A stretch of 64,000 nt of DNA from Lachnospiraceae bacterium (GTDB lineage: Bacteria; Bacillota; Clostridia; Lachnospirales; Lachnospiraceae): NCBI GenBank assembly GCA_017624835.1, contig JAGAMG010000044.1, positions 1-64,000 on the forward strand. The letters are read 5' to 3'. The notes under the pieces are model-generated. The model saw only the letters and a program-made list of their open reading frames with translations, was not told the DNA's origin and made no database searches. Shown here piece after piece: positions 60,793 through 64,000 of this stretch (positions are counted from its first letter, which is position 1; each line of letters starts with the position of its first letter). Both the position numbers and the translations under genes were made by a program.

Positions 60793-62160
60793 TTATCTGT
60801 TCATAATGATATTGCCTTTTTCAAATAATTCTTTTGCTGCATCTTCAGAGGTAATCTGACCATAGAGAATCTTGTCTACCAGTTCGTTGTAATAATTGTA
60901 AACTTCATTTGCTCCATCAGGGATTGCAGGACTGATAGGGGAGCAGTTAGGGGTAACAACATCATTTATGTATCCGGTAACCACTTGAGCAGTTTCGTCC
61001 AATAAAGGAGAAATAGCCGCAGCAACATCGGAGGAGGCAGGAACACCTCTTTCTCCTAAGAGAATTTCATTTGCTTCTACGGAGTTCAACATGTAGTTGA
61101 TAACCTTAACAGCAGCTTCCTCGTTTTTGCCTGCATCTCTGGATACTGAGAAGAACTGGCTGGGCTTTAAGAAGTTGGACTGCTTTGGATCATCGGAAGG
61201 CCATGTGGTAATACCAATTTCCATTCCTTCGGGAGCAACAGCTACCATTGCGGAAAGCTGATTAGACCAGAAGAAACCACACCAGGACTGAGTTGCTTCG
61301 GAAGAGAAGTATACTAAAGGACTCTGCTCGACGGAGTTAGAGGTTAACTCAGCGTGAACGTCAGCACCGATAATCCAACCTTCTTTTGTACCGGTTTCAT
61401 AAATCTCAAATCCGGGAAGTAAGCTTTCTGCGTTTGCTACATTTAAGGAAGTGTCGTTAAATAACTTGTTTGTGCCCTGTGCTCGTAACAGGAAAGGCAG
61501 ATAGTTGTCGCCGGCAGCGTAGGGTAAGTCGGTTTTTACACCGGATTTCTCATACACCTGACGTGCTACCTCCTTAAATTCATCCAAAGTCATGTTGTCC
61601 TTTAAAGTAATACCAAGTTCATCTAACAAGGTTTTATTGTAGAACAGGGAAGGGGCATTTACACCGGCACAGATAGCATACAATTTGCCATCCACAGAAC
61701 CGGATTCCAAAATGCCGGGGTCAACCTTGGAAACATCTAAAACACCACTTTCTACATAAGGGGTTAAGTCCACTAATAATTCTGCACTTACATACTGCTC
61801 TAAATAAGAGTAGTCCATCTGAAGACATTCAGGCAAGGAATTGCCTGCTGCCAAAGTGGACAGCTTGGTCCAGTAGTCGTTCCATTCAGCAGGCTGTGTA
61901 TCAAAGGTAACACCTGCATTCTGCTGGGAATATAAATCCAAAGCAGCCTGTGTACGCTCATTTCTGGTCTGATTTCCCCACCAGGTAAAGGTTAATGCAA
62001 CATCTTCGGCAGCAGCTCCGCCATTGTCAGTTGCCTGAGAAGAGGCAGCAGGTGCATTGGAAGCGGGAGCATTGGAAGCAGCAGGTTCGCTGGAACCGCA
62101 GGCAACCAGACCTAATACCATGGCTGATGCCATTAACAAAGATAATACTTTCTTTTTCAT
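60793..62160 (-). CDS. ABC sugar-binding lipoprotein, copy 2
   Basis: 455 residues from MKKKVLSLLMAS, with AGGAGGG upstream; the longest frame extends 85 codons into the promoter region and is not used. Lipobox LVACG; mature domain FTWWGNQTRNERTQAALDLY, GVNAPSLFYNKTLLDELG. It is highly similar to the protein at 56005. First gene of the operon with the two permeases and GH28, and divergent from the sensor kinase, so probably controlled by it. Confidence 0.92.
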   Translation of the reverse strand: MKKKVLSLLMASAMVLGLVACGSSEPAASNAPASNAPAASSQATDNGGAAAEDVALTFTWWGNQTRNERTQAALDLYSQQNAGVTFDTQPAEWNDYWTKLSTLAAGNSLPECLQMDYSYLEQYVSAELLVDLTPYVESGVLDVSKVDPGILESGSVDGKLYAICAGVNAPSLFYNKTLLDELGITLKDNMTLDEFKEVARQVYEKSGVKTDLPYAAGDNYLPFLLRAQGTNKLFNDTSLNVANAESLLPGFEIYETGTKEGWIIGADVHAELTSNSVEQSPLVYFSSEATQSWCGFFWSNQLSAMVAVAPEGMEIGITTWPSDDPKQSNFLKPSQFFSVSRDAGKNEEAAVKVINYMLNSVEANEILLGERGVPASSDVAAAISPLLDETAQVVTGYINDVVTPNCSPISPAIPDGANEVYNYYNELVDKILYGQITSEDAAKELFEKGNIIMNR

Positions 62161-62206
62161 TAAATATACCCTCCTTTTTTTCAATAGTTTTTCTATTGAT
62201 ATTGCT

Positions 62207-62234
62207 AGTATACTCACAAAAAAGTAATTCTCAA
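62207..62234 (-). promoter_or_regulatory. Promoter of the sugar-uptake operon
   Basis: On the minus strand TTGAGA (62234-62229), 16-bp spacer, TATACT (62212-62207). A small TCAATAG/CTATTGA hairpin lies in the leader before the copy 2 binding-protein gene. Confidence 0.6.
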
Positions 62235-62277
62235 ATATGAATTTCCGTCCTTTTGCATTAAAAAACCGATTTCTTCG

Positions 62278-62307
62278 TTGAAAAACTATGCATATTGTGT
62301 ATATAAT
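62278..62307 (+). promoter_or_regulatory. Promoter of the sensor kinase gene
   Basis: TTGAAA (62278-62283), 18-bp spacer, TATAAT (62302-62307), 31 bp before the kinase start. Confidence 0.6.
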
Positions 62308-62338
62308 CGGATGGGAGAGGAAGGTCGGATTATACATT

Positions 62339-64000
62339 ATGATGAATGCGATAAAAATAGTTACAAAGAAAATTGTCAATTTAAAGTTGGAAAGTAAATT
62401 ATTACTTTCCACCATAGGTATTAATATTCTATTTGTATTGATATTTTTGTTTGCTGCGTTTACCTTGGTTACATCCCGTTATGATAAGCTGCTGTATCAG
62501 TCCATGCAATCTTCATCGGCATTGGTTTCCCATGAATTTTCCAATCGTTTAGAGGAAATGATAACCATGTCAAATATTGTCCGGACGGATACTACCATAC
62601 AGTCCGTTTTGGATGAGATTTTGCATCCCGAGGTAAATTACGGTACGCATTATTATTCTGAGATTTATGCTACGTTGCAGCGGCACTATTTGGAATATAA
62701 GCATGATTATATACAGTTTTTAGCTATTTCCTGTCCTAAATTCACGGCGTATACATATGGAAACAGGGAGGATAGGCTGACGGAGGAGAGACTGACCGAC
62801 TTGGTGAAGAGTGCAGAAGAGGGAGATGGTTCTGCGTTATGGATTACGGATTATGCGGATAAGGAAGATCTGTATTTGGTTAGAGAGATTAAAAAAATAG
62901 AAAATCTAAAGCTGGATAATTTAGGCTCTTTCATTGTAAAAATCAATTTTGATAAGCTCATAGCAGAAGTTTCTAAGGTCAGTAAGGAATATGAGGATTC
63001 TTATTGGATTATTTATGAAGAGGATGATATGATATATGTATCTTCAGGGCTTGGTAATGAAACGGCGGATAAGGTAAGTCAGACCATTGATGATTATGGT
63101 GTTGTATTTGTGAATGGTAAGGAGTACTTTGCCATCAGGGGAAAGATGGAAATAAATAATTGGGGATTTTTTCATCTGGTTTCTTATGAAGAGGTGGCGC
63201 AATCACAAAGAGCCACGCTATATTTATACTTGCTGTTGCTTTTAGCAGGTATGATATGCTCCTTTATTTTGATGCATATTATTGTACGAAAGGTGACAAG
63301 GCATATTGACCATCTGATTAATCGCATGAAGCAGTTTGGTGAAAACTCAGAGGAACTTCCGGAAACACCCTATGATTATTCCGGAAGGACGGATGAAATC
63401 GGTATGCTCCATCAGCAGTTTGGAAGTATGGCGGAGCAGATTATGACTTTGGTGGTGGAGAACTATCGGAAGGAAATTTTGATGAAGGATGCTCAGCTAA
63501 AAAGTTTGGAAGCACAGATGAATCCGCATTTTTTGTACAATACTTTAGATACCATTAATTGGCGTGCCAAGGCCATAGGGGAACAGGAAATTTCCCAAAT
63601 TGCAGGTTCGCTGGGGCATTTCCTTAGAATGACCTTGAATAAGAAGAGTGATAATTTTACCTTGAAAGAGGAGATGGATATTATCCAATATTATATGACC
63701 ATTCAGCAGCTGCGTTTTGACAATCGTCTAAATTTCTCCATGAGTGTGCCGGAGACCTACCGGGATGCCATAGTGCCCAAGCTTTCCATTCAACCACTTT
63801 TGGAGAATGCGGTACACTATGCTTTGGAGCAGGTTGCGGATGATTGTGAAATAGGGCTGACCTGTACCAAAACGGATTCGCTTTTACAGATTTATGTGAA
63901 AAATACGGGCTCGGAATTTCAAGAGGATTTGCTAAACAAATTGCGAAATCAGGAAGTGAAGGAAAAGGGGCTTGGAATTGCCCTACTGAATATTGAAGAA
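62339..64000 (+). CDS. YesM-type sensor histidine kinase, 3' end outside window
   Basis: The 554 visible residues start at ATG 62339 (or 62342) and run off the window. TM1 about 22-44, an outside sensor region of ~245 residues (about 45-292), TM2 about 293-315, HAMP-like linker, then the His_kinase domain with H397 in AQMNPHFLYNTLDTIN. A HATPase_c N-box follows (SIQPLLENAVHYALE) and the G box KEKGLGIALLN is near the end. Such kinases pair with AraC-type YesN regulators and control sugar uptake operons such as the divergent one here. Confidence 0.92.
   Translation, partial: MMNAIKIVTKKIVNLKLESKLLLSTIGINILFVLIFLFAAFTLVTSRYDKLLYQSMQSSSALVSHEFSNRLEEMITMSNIVRTDTTIQSVLDEILHPEVNYGTHYYSEIYATLQRHYLEYKHDYIQFLAISCPKFTAYTYGNREDRLTEERLTDLVKSAEEGDGSALWITDYADKEDLYLVREIKKIENLKLDNLGSFIVKINFDKLIAEVSKVSKEYEDSYWIIYEEDDMIYVSSGLGNETADKVSQTIDDYGVVFVNGKEYFAIRGKMEINNWGFFHLVSYEEVAQSQRATLYLYLLLLLAGMICSFILMHIIVRKVTRHIDHLINRMKQFGENSEELPETPYDYSGRTDEIGMLHQQFGSMAEQIMTLVVENYRKEILMKDAQLKSLEAQMNPHFLYNTLDTINWRAKAIGEQEISQIAGSLGHFLRMTLNKKSDNFTLKEEMDIIQYYMTIQQLRFDNRLNFSMSVPETYRDAIVPKLSIQPLLENAVHYALEQVADDCEIGLTCTKTDSLLQIYVKNTGSEFQEDLLNKLRNQEVKEKGLGIALLNIEE

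Noticed and set aside
62161-62415. N-terminal extension of the copy 2 binding protein
   Set aside because: The extension precedes a standard lipoprotein signal and crosses the promoter and ribosome site, so it is not translated.
1-64000. tRNA, rRNA, prophage or conjugative element
   Set aside because: No cloverleaf, rRNA stretch, integrase, capsid, portal or relaxase sequence was seen in the reading of both strands.

Overview
The window looks like a chromosomal segment of a low-to-mid GC, Gram-positive anaerobe, most likely a gut Lachnospiraceae member. Signs of this are strong AGGAGG-type ribosome sites, a tryptophan T-box, class II galT next to galK, a B12-binding radical SAM/DUF4080 protein, an Rpn-type nuclease with heptad repeats, TipAS-type MerR, LCP and VanW cell-wall proteins, and YesM-type histidine kinase/solute-binding-protein loci. 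No rRNA, tRNA, CRISPR array or prophage was found.

Layout. 0-3.6 kb: edge of a possible insertion sequence, a Trp T-box leader followed by a second unexplained structured leader, trpB, and a convergent CNNM/CorC transporter gene with its own leader, short ORF and attenuator. 3.7-6.7 kb: LCP ligase, DUF3784 and CapA envelope genes. 6.7-13.6 kb: a four-domain c-di-GMP protein, an aldo-keto reductase with its AraC neighbour, an Rpn nuclease with a 21-bp tandem repeat, and a Nim-like protein. 13.8-25.8 kb: galK-galT, a LysM protein, radical SAM and DEDDh exonuclease genes, a VanW protein, an AIR-synthase-like/Lrp/aminotransferase run, a 287-bp imperfect palindrome and trmL. 25.8-30.3 kb: accessory segment with MerR/TipAS, Fic, flavodoxin, and two broken genes (reductase, MATE pump).

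30.3-33.2 kb: a two-gene exosortase K/VIT-vWA operon, preceded by helically phased TGCATCAT boxes. 33.2-39.4 kb: regulators, small metabolic enzymes, KduD, and an HD-GYP receptor whose outside domain resembles a type 2 cellulose-binding module. 39.4-39.85 kb: a compact convergent type I toxin-antitoxin-like locus. 39.8-49.5 kb: a nine-gene murein-peptide operon (two serine hydrolases, dipeptide epimerase, Opp importer, NlpC/P60 peptidase). 49.8-55.9 kb: GPH sugar symporter, a GH2-derived protein without catalytic barrel, and a GldA/GldG/DUF4340 ABC system. 56-64 kb: a pectin-like oligosaccharide locus with two paralogous solute-binding proteins, two permeases, a GH28 enzyme and a divergent YesM-type sensor kinase cut by the window end.

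The shared themes are envelope maintenance, reuse of wall peptides, plant polysaccharide use (galactose, pectin, possibly cellulose sensing) and c-di-GMP signalling. Start codons were moved from the longest ORF where a ribosome site favours an internal start; function calls rest on motifs and recognisable family sequence only, since no search could be run.
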